This document shows, one piece after another, positions 17,038-25,266 of a stretch of DNA of 58,941 bases. This DNA is from Sulfurimonas sp. (lineage in GTDB: Bacteria > Campylobacterota > Campylobacteria > Campylobacterales > Sulfurimonadaceae), in assembly GCA_028689055.1 (NCBI GenBank), contig JAQTWZ010000008.1, forward strand, positions 1 through 58,941. Direction: 5' to 3'. The stretch's first letter is position 1, and the number at the start of each line of letters is the position of its first letter. The translations under genes were made by a program, and so were the position numbers. A model generated the notes under the pieces. That model saw only the letters and a program-made list of their open reading frames with translations, had not been told where the DNA came from and made no database searches.

Positions 17038-18582
17038 ATGATTGAGAGGTTTTATCTCAAAGATTATCTGAGTTTTAAGGAAGTCGATCTTGAACTTTCG
17101 TCGGGTTTAGTAGTATTTACAGGACCAAGCGGAAGTGGTAAATCTATTCTAGTAAACTCCATTCTTTCTTCTTTGGGCGCAAGCAGCTGCGAAGCGGCGC
17201 TATGCGAATCAAGTGTCACTTGGGATATCAACTTGAACGATATCGGCATAGAAAGTGATGAAATAAATGTTTTTAAACAGACAAAAAAAGAGAAAACACG
17301 CTATTTTGTCAACAATCAAAGTGTTTCAAAAAAGTCGATGAATGAACTCGCTTCTGGATATTTACGACATTTGAGCCTTAAAGACTACAGCGACTTTGAA
17401 AATGAAAACCTGCTTGCCATACTTGATGAGAGACTCGATACTAAAAAAACAAAATTACGAGAAATACAAGCGCGATATAAAAGCTGTTTCGTAGAGCATA
17501 AAGAGGCAAAGTCAGCACTTCAAAAGATAGAAGATGAAGAAAAACGTATTGTAGAACTCAAAGAGTTTGTTTCTTTTGAGATACAAAAGATAGAGGATAT
17601 AAATCCTCAAGTATCTGAAGATGAAGACCTTTTGCTTATAAAAAAAGAGCTTTCCAAAAAAGAAAAAGTTTTACAGAGTATTTCACAGGCAAATAAAATC
17701 TTTGAAAGCGAACATCATGCGATAGCAGCACTTGATGCTTTGGATATAAACAGCTCTTTTTTTAGCGATGCGCTCAATGAGCTAAGAGCTACACTTGACA
17801 GTGCTCAGGAAAAATTTTCTGCACTTGATGAAATCGATGTAGAAGAAGTTCTCAATCGTATTGAAGAACTTAGCGCGTTAAAACGACGTTATGGTACGAT
17901 AGAAGATGCGCTCATGTACAAAGAGAAGAAAAAACTTGAACTTGCAAAATATGAAAATATAGAGATAGAGAAAAAAGATTTAGAACAGAAATATATATTT
18001 TTGGACAAAGAGCTGCGTTTACTAGCACAGGAGATGACAGAGCTTAGAACAAAAGAACTTCAGTTTTTTACAGTTGATCTGAACAAATATCTCAAAGAAC
18101 TCTATCTTCGAGAAGCGCAAGTTAGTATAGAAGAGATGCCATACTCGGAGTTTGGTAAAGATATGGTGGAGATAAATCTCAATAATGTTGCACTGCAAAA
18201 AATAAGTACGGGAGAGTTTAACAGACTCAGACTCGCTGTTTTGGCCTTAAAATCAGAATTTATGAAACAAAACGGCGGCGTATTGATGCTTGATGAGATC
18301 GATGCAAACCTTAGCGGAGAGGAGTCCATGAGCGTAGCAAAAGTTTTGAGACAGCTCTCTAAATATTTTCAGATTTTTGTAGTCTCACATCAGCCGCAAC
18401 TCACATCCATGGGAGATCAACACTTTCTTATTTATAAAAAAGGAGAGGTTTCTTTTACAAAAGAGCTCGATTTTGAAGAGAAGATTGATGAGATTGCACG
18501 CATAATAAGTGGGGAAAAAATTTCAGATGAGGCAAAAGTATTTGCCAAAGAACTTTTGGAGGCTGCAAAATGTGTTTCATAA
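17038..18582 (+). CDS. recN: DNA repair ATPase RecN
   Basis: An SMC-like ATPase that holds broken DNA ends during recombinational repair. The N-terminal Walker A is FTGPSGSGKSILVNSIL (about 28-44). Long coiled-coil arms (about 135-360) surround a hinge, and the C-terminal signature and Walker B are KISTGEFNRLRLAVLALKSE and GVLMLDEIDANLSGEES. Its 514 residues are slightly shorter than E. coli RecN (553), as is normal in Campylobacterota. It starts 3 bases after nadK and overlaps the next small ORF. Confidence 0.93.
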   Translation: MIERFYLKDYLSFKEVDLELSSGLVVFTGPSGSGKSILVNSILSSLGASSCEAALCESSVTWDINLNDIGIESDEINVFKQTKKEKTRYFVNNQSVSKKSMNELASGYLRHLSLKDYSDFENENLLAILDERLDTKKTKLREIQARYKSCFVEHKEAKSALQKIEDEEKRIVELKEFVSFEIQKIEDINPQVSEDEDLLLIKKELSKKEKVLQSISQANKIFESEHHAIAALDALDINSSFFSDALNELRATLDSAQEKFSALDEIDVEEVLNRIEELSALKRRYGTIEDALMYKEKKKLELAKYENIEIEKKDLEQKYIFLDKELRLLAQEMTELRTKELQFFTVDLNKYLKELYLREAQVSIEEMPYSEFGKDMVEINLNNVALQKISTGEFNRLRLAVLALKSEFMKQNGGVLMLDEIDANLSGEESMSVAKVLRQLSKYFQIFVVSHQPQLTSMGDQHFLIYKKGEVSFTKELDFEEKIDEIARIISGEKISDEAKVFAKELLEAAKCVS

Positions 18583-18740
18583 TCTCCATAATCTCTGCCA
18601 TTCTCGCGTATAACTTTTTTATAGCGGGCAACTTACTTTTAGCTGGTGGTTCGGCTTTAGTTTGCTGCTTTTTTATCTACTTAATGGTGAAAAATATATT
18701 ATACGTTAAAAAATTAAAAGAGAAAAAAAGTGATAATTGA
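18570..18740 (+). CDS. Small two-span membrane protein (56 residues)
   Basis: An ORF starting MCFIISIISAILAYNFFIAG, then LLLAGGSALVCCFFIYLMV, then a basic tail KNILYVKKLKEKKSDN. It has two hydrophobic helices with a short turn. It starts within the last codons of recN (13-base overlap) and ends 11 bases inside tatD, so it links the two in one translational chain. The lack of any gap argues that it is expressed. Function unknown. Confidence 0.6.
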   Translation: MCFIISIISAILAYNFFIAGNLLLAGGSALVCCFFIYLMVKNILYVKKLKEKKSDN

Positions 18741-19506
18741 TACACATATACATCTGGACGATAAAAGATATGAAGAAGACTTAGATGCGGTGCTCGTGCG
18801 CGCACGAGATGGCGGAGTTAAACGCTTTATCATTCCCGGCGCAGATCCTTCGACACTTCCTAGAGCCGTAGAAATCGCAGAGAAATACGATGATGTTTAT
18901 TTTGCTATAGGTGTCCATCCTTATGATATGGCTGCGTTTGAAGCGCTTGATTTTGAGCTTTATGTGCATCACAAAAAGTGTGTAGCTATCGGAGAATGTG
19001 GACTTGACTATTTTAGGCTTGAAGGATGCGATGAGGAAAAAGAGCTTGAAAAACGCAGACAAAAAGAAGTTTTTGCAGCTCAGATAGAAATCGCTAAAAA
19101 GTACAAAAAACCTTTGATTGTACATATTAGAGACGCTTCAAGAGATTCTAAAGAGTTATTACTTGCTCATGATGCAAAAGAAGTAGGTGGCGTTTTGCAC
19201 TGTTATAATGCGGATGATGAGCTACTTAGTCTAGCAAAAGAGGGGTTTTATTTTGGAATCGGCGGTGTTCTCACTTTTAGTAATGCCAAAAAACTTGTAA
19301 ATGTTTTGCCAAAAATTCCTCAAGATAAACTTCTCATAGAAACAGACGGTCCATATCTTACTCCTATGCCACATCGTGGAGAGAGAAACGAACCATTATA
19401 TACAACTTTTGTCGCTCAAAAGATTTCTGAACTATTGGAAATAAGCTTAAAAGATATAAAAAATACGACAACACAAAATGCCCTAAAACTCTTTAATATT
19501 TTTTAA
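18730..19506 (+). CDS. tatD: TatD-family metal-dependent DNase/hydrolase
   Basis: A 258-residue TIM-barrel hydrolase. Metal ligands are visible as IDTHIHLDD (His6, His8), IGECGLDYFR (Glu), PLIVHIRDAS (His), GVLHCYNAD (His) and ETDGPYLTP (Asp). TatD proteins are Mg-dependent 3'-5' exonucleases or RNA/DNA quality-control nucleases. The GTG start lies inside the upstream small membrane ORF. In C. jejuni tatD is likewise between recN and the mltD-rlpA group. Confidence 0.92.
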   Translation: MIIDTHIHLDDKRYEEDLDAVLVRARDGGVKRFIIPGADPSTLPRAVEIAEKYDDVYFAIGVHPYDMAAFEALDFELYVHHKKCVAIGECGLDYFRLEGCDEEKELEKRRQKEVFAAQIEIAKKYKKPLIVHIRDASRDSKELLLAHDAKEVGGVLHCYNADDELLSLAKEGFYFGIGGVLTFSNAKKLVNVLPKIPQDKLLIETDGPYLTPMPHRGERNEPLYTTFVAQKISELLEISLKDIKNTTTQNALKLFNIF

Positions 19507-19608
19507 TATGCAAGAGTGATACAACCTCCGAAACTCTCACTACAGCTCAATGTTAATTAAATTTCGCTAGAATATTAGCTTTAAACTACTATATGTGAGC
19601 TGCATAAA

Positions 19609-20835
19609 ATGAGATATTTTTTTATATTATTATTACCTATTTTTCTCTATGCAAATTTAGCTTATGGGTCCAACTATAACAAAGAGTTGGCGATTTTAGA
19701 ATCTTTAAACATAGACCCTTCTTTTATTTACGATCCTATTATGAATGAAATGAGAGAGACAAAAAGTGAAGTAGGTGCGGATCAATATTTTATCAAAAGA
19801 ATGGATGATGCTTCTCCTTTTGTTCCAACCATAAAAAATATTTTGGCTAAAAACAATGTACCGCAAGAGTTTTTATATCTTGCTATGGCGGAATCAAATT
19901 TTGCAAATGAATCATCTTCTGCAAAACGTGCTTCCGGAATTTGGCAGTTTATGCCGGCGACCGCGAAAAAGTTTAATCTCAAGATTGATGAGTATGTAGA
20001 TGAAAGACAAGATTTTGTAAAATCTACGGAGGCGGCTTCAAAATATCTCACAAAACTTTACGGTCAGTTTGGAAAATGGTATTTGGCTGCTATCGCGTAT
20101 AATTGTGGAAGCGGCAGATTAAGTAAAGCTATAGAAAAAGCAGGAACGGACGATTTGGCTGTTTTACTTGACAAAGATGAAAAATATATTCCAAAAGAGA
20201 GCAGAATATATATACGCAAGATTGTGGCTCTTTCGTTGATAGGAAATGATGAAGAATTTTTGCTTAAAAATGAGTGTGAATATCTTTTAAATAGCTCATG
20301 TGCGTTTCCTGTTTCAACGATAAAAGTTTCCCGCGGGGAATCTTTACAGAGATTATCTGAGGTAATTGATGTACCTTTGGCAGATTTGCAAAAATTAAAT
20401 AGGCATCTTAAGCATGATTTCGTTCCACCAAGTATAAATAACTATACCATTCATATTCCGTATGAAAAACTTGCTGAGTTTAATCAAAACTATACACAGA
20501 AGCCTATTGAAAATACCTATAAACATCATGTTGTTGGGAAAGGAGACAGTTTGTTGTATCTAAGTAAAATGTATGGTGTTTCTACAAAAGAGATTATGGA
20601 GTTTAATCATCTCAAAACAAGCGCACTTAAAATTAAGCAAACGCTTATTATGCCTGTGCCAAACACGCAAGCTTTTAAAAAGGTTCCAAAAAAACTTTTT
20701 CATACAGTACAGAAGGGTGATTCTTTAGTTTCCATAGCAAAGGCACACAAAGTGAGTGTTCAAGATATCAAAGCAAAAAATAATCTGCGAGGTGATATGC
20801 TTAAAATAGGTGATAAATTGGAGATTTATGAATAA
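19609..20835 (+). CDS. mltD: Membrane-bound lytic murein transglycosylase with LysM repeats
   Basis: A 408-residue periplasmic enzyme. Signal peptide (1-20), then an SLT domain (about 60-195) with the catalytic Glu in LAMAESNFANESSSAKRASG followed by IWQFMPATAKKFNL. LysM peptidoglycan-binding modules follow at about 305-350 (HHVVGKGDSLLYLSKMYGVS) and 362-408 (HTVQKGDSLVSIAKAHKVSV), plus a more divergent one near 235-285. It cleaves glycan strands to 1,6-anhydroMurNAc. Its 3' end overlaps rlpA. First gene of the envelope operon running to mrdA. Confidence 0.93.
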   Translation: MRYFFILLLPIFLYANLAYGSNYNKELAILESLNIDPSFIYDPIMNEMRETKSEVGADQYFIKRMDDASPFVPTIKNILAKNNVPQEFLYLAMAESNFANESSSAKRASGIWQFMPATAKKFNLKIDEYVDERQDFVKSTEAASKYLTKLYGQFGKWYLAAIAYNCGSGRLSKAIEKAGTDDLAVLLDKDEKYIPKESRIYIRKIVALSLIGNDEEFLLKNECEYLLNSSCAFPVSTIKVSRGESLQRLSEVIDVPLADLQKLNRHLKHDFVPPSINNYTIHIPYEKLAEFNQNYTQKPIENTYKHHVVGKGDSLLYLSKMYGVSTKEIMEFNHLKTSALKIKQTLIMPVPNTQAFKKVPKKLFHTVQKGDSLVSIAKAHKVSVQDIKAKNNLRGDMLKIGDKLEIYE

Positions 20836-21712
20836 GTTAGGTGTATTATTTTTGACTGCAACGGTATTGTTTATCAGTGGGTGTAGTACGCGTGGCGTTG
20901 GGACTCATGGTGGTTCTGTTGCTCCTGATACATCCGCAACACCGACGGTATATTCGGCAGATACAAACGAATATCGTACAGGTTTGGATCAAAAAGATTT
21001 TGCTCATCCTACGATGCGATCCTATGTTGTTTACGGTATTGAGTATCAGCCGACTCCGGTTTGTGTTGGAGATGAGTTTAGCGGAAGTGCAAGCTGGTAT
21101 GGACCTGATTTTCACGGGAAATTAACATCAAATGGTGAAACATACAACATGTATGACATGACAGCGGCACATAAAACAATGCCAATGAATACAATCGTTA
21201 AAGTCACAAATCTTAATAATAATTTGAGTACGGTTGTGCGTATAAATGACAGAGGTCCATTTGTAGGAACTCGTATCATCGATCTCTCCAATACTGCAGC
21301 CAATAAGCTTGATATGGTAAAAAATGGCACAGCTCCGGTCAAAGTTGAAGTTTTAGGATATTATAAATACGACTTAAATGATCGCAATGATATCGGTTCG
21401 CCTATGAATAAAAATAAAAAAATTGATCTTGCCGAACCAACAATTCATCCTCGTCCAATTGCTCCAAAAGTAGTGCCACCTGGGACTTCGTATGCTTTAC
21501 AGATAGCATCTTTTAGTAAAATAGAAAGTGCTATCAAAACGCAGGAGACTTTCAAGGATGATAATGGATACAAAGCAGAAATCAAAGACGTAGAAAATGA
21601 AAACGGAAGAATTTTTAAAGTTTGGATTAAAGGTTTTAAGAATGAACAGGAAGTGCAAGATTACAAAGCACTCGGCTATTTTAAAAATGCATTTATCGTA
21701 AGAGAGGATTGA
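20828..21712 (+). CDS. rlpA: RlpA septal-ring lytic transglycosylase lipoprotein
   Basis: A 294-residue lipoprotein with the lipobox FISGC, lipidation on Cys19. A double-psi beta-barrel (about 85-175) carries the RlpA signature ASWYGPDFHGKLTSNGE, the catalytic-type His in AAHKTMPMNT and NDRGPF. A SPOR domain at the C-terminus (about 220-294, YALQIASFSKIESAIKTQ) targets denuded glycans at division sites. The start at 20828, after GGAG, overlaps the mltD stop. RlpA cuts stem-peptide-free glycan strands in some species. Confidence 0.92.
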   Translation: MNKLGVLFLTATVLFISGCSTRGVGTHGGSVAPDTSATPTVYSADTNEYRTGLDQKDFAHPTMRSYVVYGIEYQPTPVCVGDEFSGSASWYGPDFHGKLTSNGETYNMYDMTAAHKTMPMNTIVKVTNLNNNLSTVVRINDRGPFVGTRIIDLSNTAANKLDMVKNGTAPVKVEVLGYYKYDLNDRNDIGSPMNKNKKIDLAEPTIHPRPIAPKVVPPGTSYALQIASFSKIESAIKTQETFKDDNGYKAEIKDVENENGRIFKVWIKGFKNEQEVQDYKALGYFKNAFIVRED

Positions 21713-21718
21713 TAAAAG

Positions 21719-22291
21719 ATGATAACGAAAACAAGAAAAACAAAAGAGACTGATATTACTATTTCCCTTGAGATTATGGGGAGTGGTGAAAGTAATATAA
21801 ATACGGGTGTCGGTTTTTTAGATCATATGCTTGAGAGCTTTTCAAAGCACTCACTTATGGATATTACAATCAACTGTCAAGGTGACACACATATAGATGA
21901 TCACCATAGCGTAGAAGATATTGGCATAGTTCTAGGCTCTTTAGTAGCAGAAGCGCTTTACCCTATCGTAGCAATGGAGCGTTTCGGAAGTGCAAATATT
22001 GTTATGGATGAAGCATGTGTGGGATGTGATTTGGATTTAAGTAATAGACCATTTTTAGTCTATGAGCTTGATGTTCATGGCAAAGTAGGGCATTTTGACA
22101 CGGAACTTGTAGAAGAATTTTTTAGAGCTTTTGTCCTAAATGCAAGAATAAGTGCGCATATAGTTGCACAGAGAGGAAAAAATAGACACCATCTTATTGA
22201 GGCTGCGTTTAAGTCTTTGGCTGTGGCACTTCGTAGAGCAATAGCTAAAAATGAGAGAGTGGGTATCCCAAGTACAAAAGATGTTTTATGA
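21719..22291 (+). CDS. hisB: Imidazoleglycerol-phosphate dehydratase
   Basis: The sixth step of histidine synthesis. At 190 residues it is the single-function form without the HisB phosphatase. Paired metal-binding motifs are visible: VGFLDHMLESFSKHSLMD and DDHHSVEDIGIVLG, later RPFLVYELD and HHLIEAAFKSLAVALRRA. It is embedded in an envelope-biogenesis operon and not in a his operon; its stop overlaps kdsC (ATGA). In C. jejuni this locus lacks hisB, as I recall, so its placement is lineage-specific. Confidence 0.95.
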   Translation: MITKTRKTKETDITISLEIMGSGESNINTGVGFLDHMLESFSKHSLMDITINCQGDTHIDDHHSVEDIGIVLGSLVAEALYPIVAMERFGSANIVMDEACVGCDLDLSNRPFLVYELDVHGKVGHFDTELVEEFFRAFVLNARISAHIVAQRGKNRHHLIEAAFKSLAVALRRAIAKNERVGIPSTKDVL

Positions 22292-22782
22292 TTAAGCTTT
22301 TAGTATTGGATGTGGACGGATGTTTGACGGATGGGGGTATCATTTATTCGGAAAATGGCGATGAGATTAAAAAGTTTCATGTAAAAGACGGTTTTGGAAT
22401 ACGTGCATGGTTAGAACTTGGAAATGAAGTCGCAATTATCACAGGAAGAAAATCAGGTATTGTCGCTAAACGCGCGAAAGAACTTGGTATCAAACATCTG
22501 TTTCAAGATGTGAAAAACAAAAAACTTGTATTGCAAGAACTCTTACAATCTTTATCTCTTGATCCAAGTGAAGTTGCTGCTATTGGAGATGATATCAACG
22601 ACTTTACAATGTTGCAATATGTTGCCAAAAGTTTTACTCCTAAAGATGGCGTACCAGAAGTACAAGAGATCGTAGATACTGTTTTGAGTAAAAATGGTGG
22701 TGATGCTGCTGTTAGAGAGATGATAGATATTCTCATCGCTGCTAATGGACAAAAAAAAGAATTTTTGGCTTTGTGGATATGA
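22288..22782 (+). CDS. kdsC: KDO-8-phosphate phosphatase
   Basis: A HAD-superfamily C0 tetrameric phosphatase that makes KDO for the LPS inner core. At 164 residues it has nucleophile motif LVLDVDGCLTDGGIIYSENG, motif II ITGRKS, and motif III/IV IGDDINDFTMLQYV. It is joined by ATGA overlaps to hisB upstream and lptC downstream, matching the common kdsC-lptC-lptA order. Confidence 0.93.
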   Translation: MIKLLVLDVDGCLTDGGIIYSENGDEIKKFHVKDGFGIRAWLELGNEVAIITGRKSGIVAKRAKELGIKHLFQDVKNKKLVLQELLQSLSLDPSEVAAIGDDINDFTMLQYVAKSFTPKDGVPEVQEIVDTVLSKNGGDAAVREMIDILIAANGQKKEFLALWI

Positions 22783-23300
22783 ATATAAACGGTTTCTTTA
22801 TCGTTGTTTTGATTGGTTTAACTATGATTTTTACACTGTTTAAACCTCTCAATCTAAAAACGCAGGACTTTGCTGAGACGCCTTCTCTTGATATTAAAAC
22901 ATTTACGCTTTATGAACTTGATAGAGTTGGAATCACTACGTTGATGCACGGTGAGAGTGCTCTGCGGTATGATGATCGTTATGTTGTAGAAAAAATTGAC
23001 TATACAGACAATGCAAAAAAATATAGAACTACAATGCTCGCAGAGAATGGAATATACAAAGATAATATTGTCAATTTGAGCGGAAATATCATCTATAATA
23101 GAGAAGATGGTCTTGTCTTTAAGACGCAAAAAGCGGATTACGACAGAATCGCTAAAATCGTCTCTTCTACGACTGATTACACAGCGTATATGGGCAAAAG
23201 CAGCGTAAAAGGTTCTTCCTTAAAATATAACGCTCAAGAGAAAAAGTTAGAATCAACAAGAGTACAAATAGTATATCAACTTAAAGAGGAAAAATTATAA
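22779..23300 (+). CDS. lptC: LPS export protein LptC
   Basis: A 173-residue bitopic inner-membrane protein. One N-terminal transmembrane helix (about 6-24), then a periplasmic beta-jellyroll that passes LPS from LptBFG to LptA. Sequence similarity within this family is weak; the call rests on length, topology, the ENGIYKDNIVNLSGNIIYNR jellyroll pattern and position between kdsC and lptA. ATG 22779 overlaps the kdsC stop; a GTG at 22773 is possible but less likely. Confidence 0.85.
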   Translation: MNINGFFIVVLIGLTMIFTLFKPLNLKTQDFAETPSLDIKTFTLYELDRVGITTLMHGESALRYDDRYVVEKIDYTDNAKKYRTTMLAENGIYKDNIVNLSGNIIYNREDGLVFKTQKADYDRIAKIVSSTTDYTAYMGKSSVKGSSLKYNAQEKKLESTRVQIVYQLKEEKL

Positions 23301-23776
23301 TGCGTAGTATCTATTTAATATTTTTTTTAGCGCTATCACTTTATTCACAAGAATTAAAAATAAAAGCAGATTCATTCTCTGCAGATGAAAAATCCGGCAT
23401 TTCCGTCTTTACAGGCAGTGTCAATATTCTCAGAAACAATGATGAGCTAAACGCAACAGAAGTTACGGTTCATACGGATAGTAACCATAAACCTCTTAAG
23501 TTTGTTGCAGTTGGTAATGTTTCTTTTTATATTGAGACAAAAAGTGGTTCAATATACAATGGAGTTGCACAAAAAGTGCTTTATATTCCGGAAAAGAAAG
23601 AGTATTATTTTTATAACAACGTTCATTTGAAACAACTTGATGAAAACAAAGAGATTATCGGTGATGAAGTCGTGCTGAAAGCGACAGAAGGAAAAGCGCA
23701 CGCAAAAGGCAAAAAAGATGGTCCTGTAGTTATGATATTTAATATGCAAAATCAAGAAGAAGAAAAAGGAGAATAA
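23300..23776 (+). CDS. lptA: LPS periplasmic bridge protein LptA
   Basis: A 158-residue protein with signal peptide (MRSIYLIFFLALSLYSQ) followed by the OstA-like jellyroll: IKADSFSADEKSGISVFTGS, then later GDEVVLKATEGKAHAKG. It forms the periplasmic bridge of the LPS transport machine. It starts at the lptC stop (TAATG) and ends 2 bases before engB. Confidence 0.88.
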   Translation: MRSIYLIFFLALSLYSQELKIKADSFSADEKSGISVFTGSVNILRNNDELNATEVTVHTDSNHKPLKFVAVGNVSFYIETKSGSIYNGVAQKVLYIPEKKEYYFYNNVHLKQLDENKEIIGDEVVLKATEGKAHAKGKKDGPVVMIFNMQNQEEEKGE

Positions 23777-23778
23777 TT

Positions 23779-24396
23779 ATGGTAGAAATCGTTGAGTCAA
23801 CCTTTATCACTTCAGCCCCCAATGTTCAGAGTGCTCCTGAGTCTCTTGAACAAAATGAGGTTGTTTTTATGGCTCGTTCAAATGTGGGTAAAAGCTCACT
23901 TTTAAATGCGTTTACAAATCATAAAGGTTTGGCAAAAGTTTCGTCAACACCAGGAAAAACACGTCTAATAAATTATTTTGATGTGACATTTATCAATAGA
24001 GAAACGGAAGAAAAAAGTTATGCAAAATTTGTGGATTTACCGGGTTTTGGTTATGCAAAAGTTTCAAAATCTATCAAAAGTGACTGGGAAAAAAATCTAA
24101 CAGATTATATTTCGCAGCGTGAACAGATAAAACTTTTTATCCATCTTATCGACTCAAGACATCCTGATTTAGATATTGATAGATCGGTAACGGAATTTTT
24201 GTTGGATAATTGTCGAGAAAATCAGTATATCTTGCAGATATTTACTAAAATAGATAAGTTAAACCAAAAAGAGCAAAGCGCCCTGCGTAGAGAATTTCCT
24301 CATGCACTGATGGTTTCAAGTTCTAAAAAACGCGGTCTTTCCAAAGCTATACAAACCGTTTATGATATGCTCAATGGTGAAATAAATGAAAATTGA
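23779..24396 (+). CDS. engB: Ribosome biogenesis GTPase EngB/YsxC
   Basis: A 205-residue Era-family GTPase for assembly of the 50S subunit. G1 is MARSNVGKSSLLNAFTNHKG, G2 lies in SSTPGKTRLINYF, G3 is DLPGFGYAKVS, G4 is FTKIDK and G5 SSSKKRG. Length is standard. AGGAG precedes its ATG. The neighbouring LPS and PBP2 genes are the usual Campylobacterota context (Cj0650 in C. jejuni, as I recall). Confidence 0.94.
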   Translation: MVEIVESTFITSAPNVQSAPESLEQNEVVFMARSNVGKSSLLNAFTNHKGLAKVSSTPGKTRLINYFDVTFINRETEEKSYAKFVDLPGFGYAKVSKSIKSDWEKNLTDYISQREQIKLFIHLIDSRHPDLDIDRSVTEFLLDNCRENQYILQIFTKIDKLNQKEQSALRREFPHALMVSSSKKRGLSKAIQTVYDMLNGEINEN

Positions 24397-24847
24397 ACTC
24401 AAAAAAGCCAGTCTCAGCAATATTGAGATGATGCAAAAACTTGTCGTCCCTGAAGTGGAATCAGGCATTATACTTGCCAGAAGCGAAGATGAGATTGCTA
24501 CAAATATCAGATCATACACTTTGGCCTATTTTGAAGGTGAAATCGTCGGTTTTTGTGCGCTTCATATACATACGGCTGCACTTGCGGAAGTACGTTCTTT
24601 GATAGTAAAAGAGAGCCTTAGAGGTCAAAAAATAGGTGAACAACTTGTCAATAGATGTATTGAAGAAGCAAGTGCTCTTGGACTGCAAAGAGTGTTGACT
24701 CTCACATACCGTCAGGGATTTTTTGAGCGTTTAGGATTTGTCGAGATACCAAAAGAGTCTCTTCCAGAACATAAAATTTGGGCTGACTGTATCAAATGTA
24801 AACACTTTCCTGTATGCAACGAAGTATCATTAATCAAAAACCTATAA
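24386..24847 (+). CDS. GNAT acetyltransferase, ArgA-like short form
   Basis: A 153-residue Gcn5-type N-acetyltransferase. The acetyl-CoA site is VRSLIVKESLRGQKIGEQLV and the fold closes with GFFERLGFVEI. It ends with a Cys motif, WADCIKCKHFPVC. The overall sequence is like the acetyltransferase half of N-acetylglutamate synthase, so arginine synthesis is a reasonable guess; the kinase-like half of ArgA is missing, as in known short NAGS enzymes. It overlaps engB by 11 bases and the next membrane gene by 34. Confidence 0.75.
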   Translation: MKIELKKASLSNIEMMQKLVVPEVESGIILARSEDEIATNIRSYTLAYFEGEIVGFCALHIHTAALAEVRSLIVKESLRGQKIGEQLVNRCIEEASALGLQRVLTLTYRQGFFERLGFVEIPKESLPEHKIWADCIKCKHFPVCNEVSLIKNL

Positions 24848-25266
24848 CGCTTGCTTTGTATATAATATTTTTTATTATATACGAAAGCATTAGCAATATA
24901 TATCTTATTTTACCTCCATTATTTGGTGTTTTATTTGTTCTTTTTATGAGAAAAGTCAAACAAGATGATGCTCTTTTTGTTTTTAGCATAGCGTTTTGTT
25001 TGATGGTTTATGAAGCGGATAAGGGTTATCTTGCGTTTAGTTCCATTGTCTATTTTGCGCTTCTTTATAAGTTTGTTATACCTAAAATTGTGAAAAATTT
25101 CGGATGTGAATCTTGCATCCGTTTTACTTATATTCTACTTGCCTATGTAGGTTTTTATCTTTTTTCTTCACTGATTGCAACTGCTTTTGACCTAGAGGAA
25201 CCTTTACTGAGTAACTATATACTATACTATATAGTGATTGAATTTTTTATAGTGAGTATATTATGA
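24814..25266 (+). CDS. Integral membrane protein upstream of PBP2, MreD-like position
   Basis: A 150-residue protein with about five hydrophobic helices (for example ITLALYIIFFIIYESI and LLAYVGFYLFSSLIATAF). It begins inside the end of the acetyltransferase gene and its stop overlaps the mrdA start (ATGA), so the three are translationally chained. MreD, a membrane protein of similar size, often precedes mrdA in other bacteria, and C. jejuni has an uncharacterised membrane protein (Cj0651, as I recall) here. MreD function is an inference from place and topology only. Confidence 0.7.
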   Translation: MQRSIINQKPITLALYIIFFIIYESISNIYLILPPLFGVLFVLFMRKVKQDDALFVFSIAFCLMVYEADKGYLAFSSIVYFALLYKFVIPKIVKNFGCESCIRFTYILLAYVGFYLFSSLIATAFDLEEPLLSNYILYYIVIEFFIVSIL

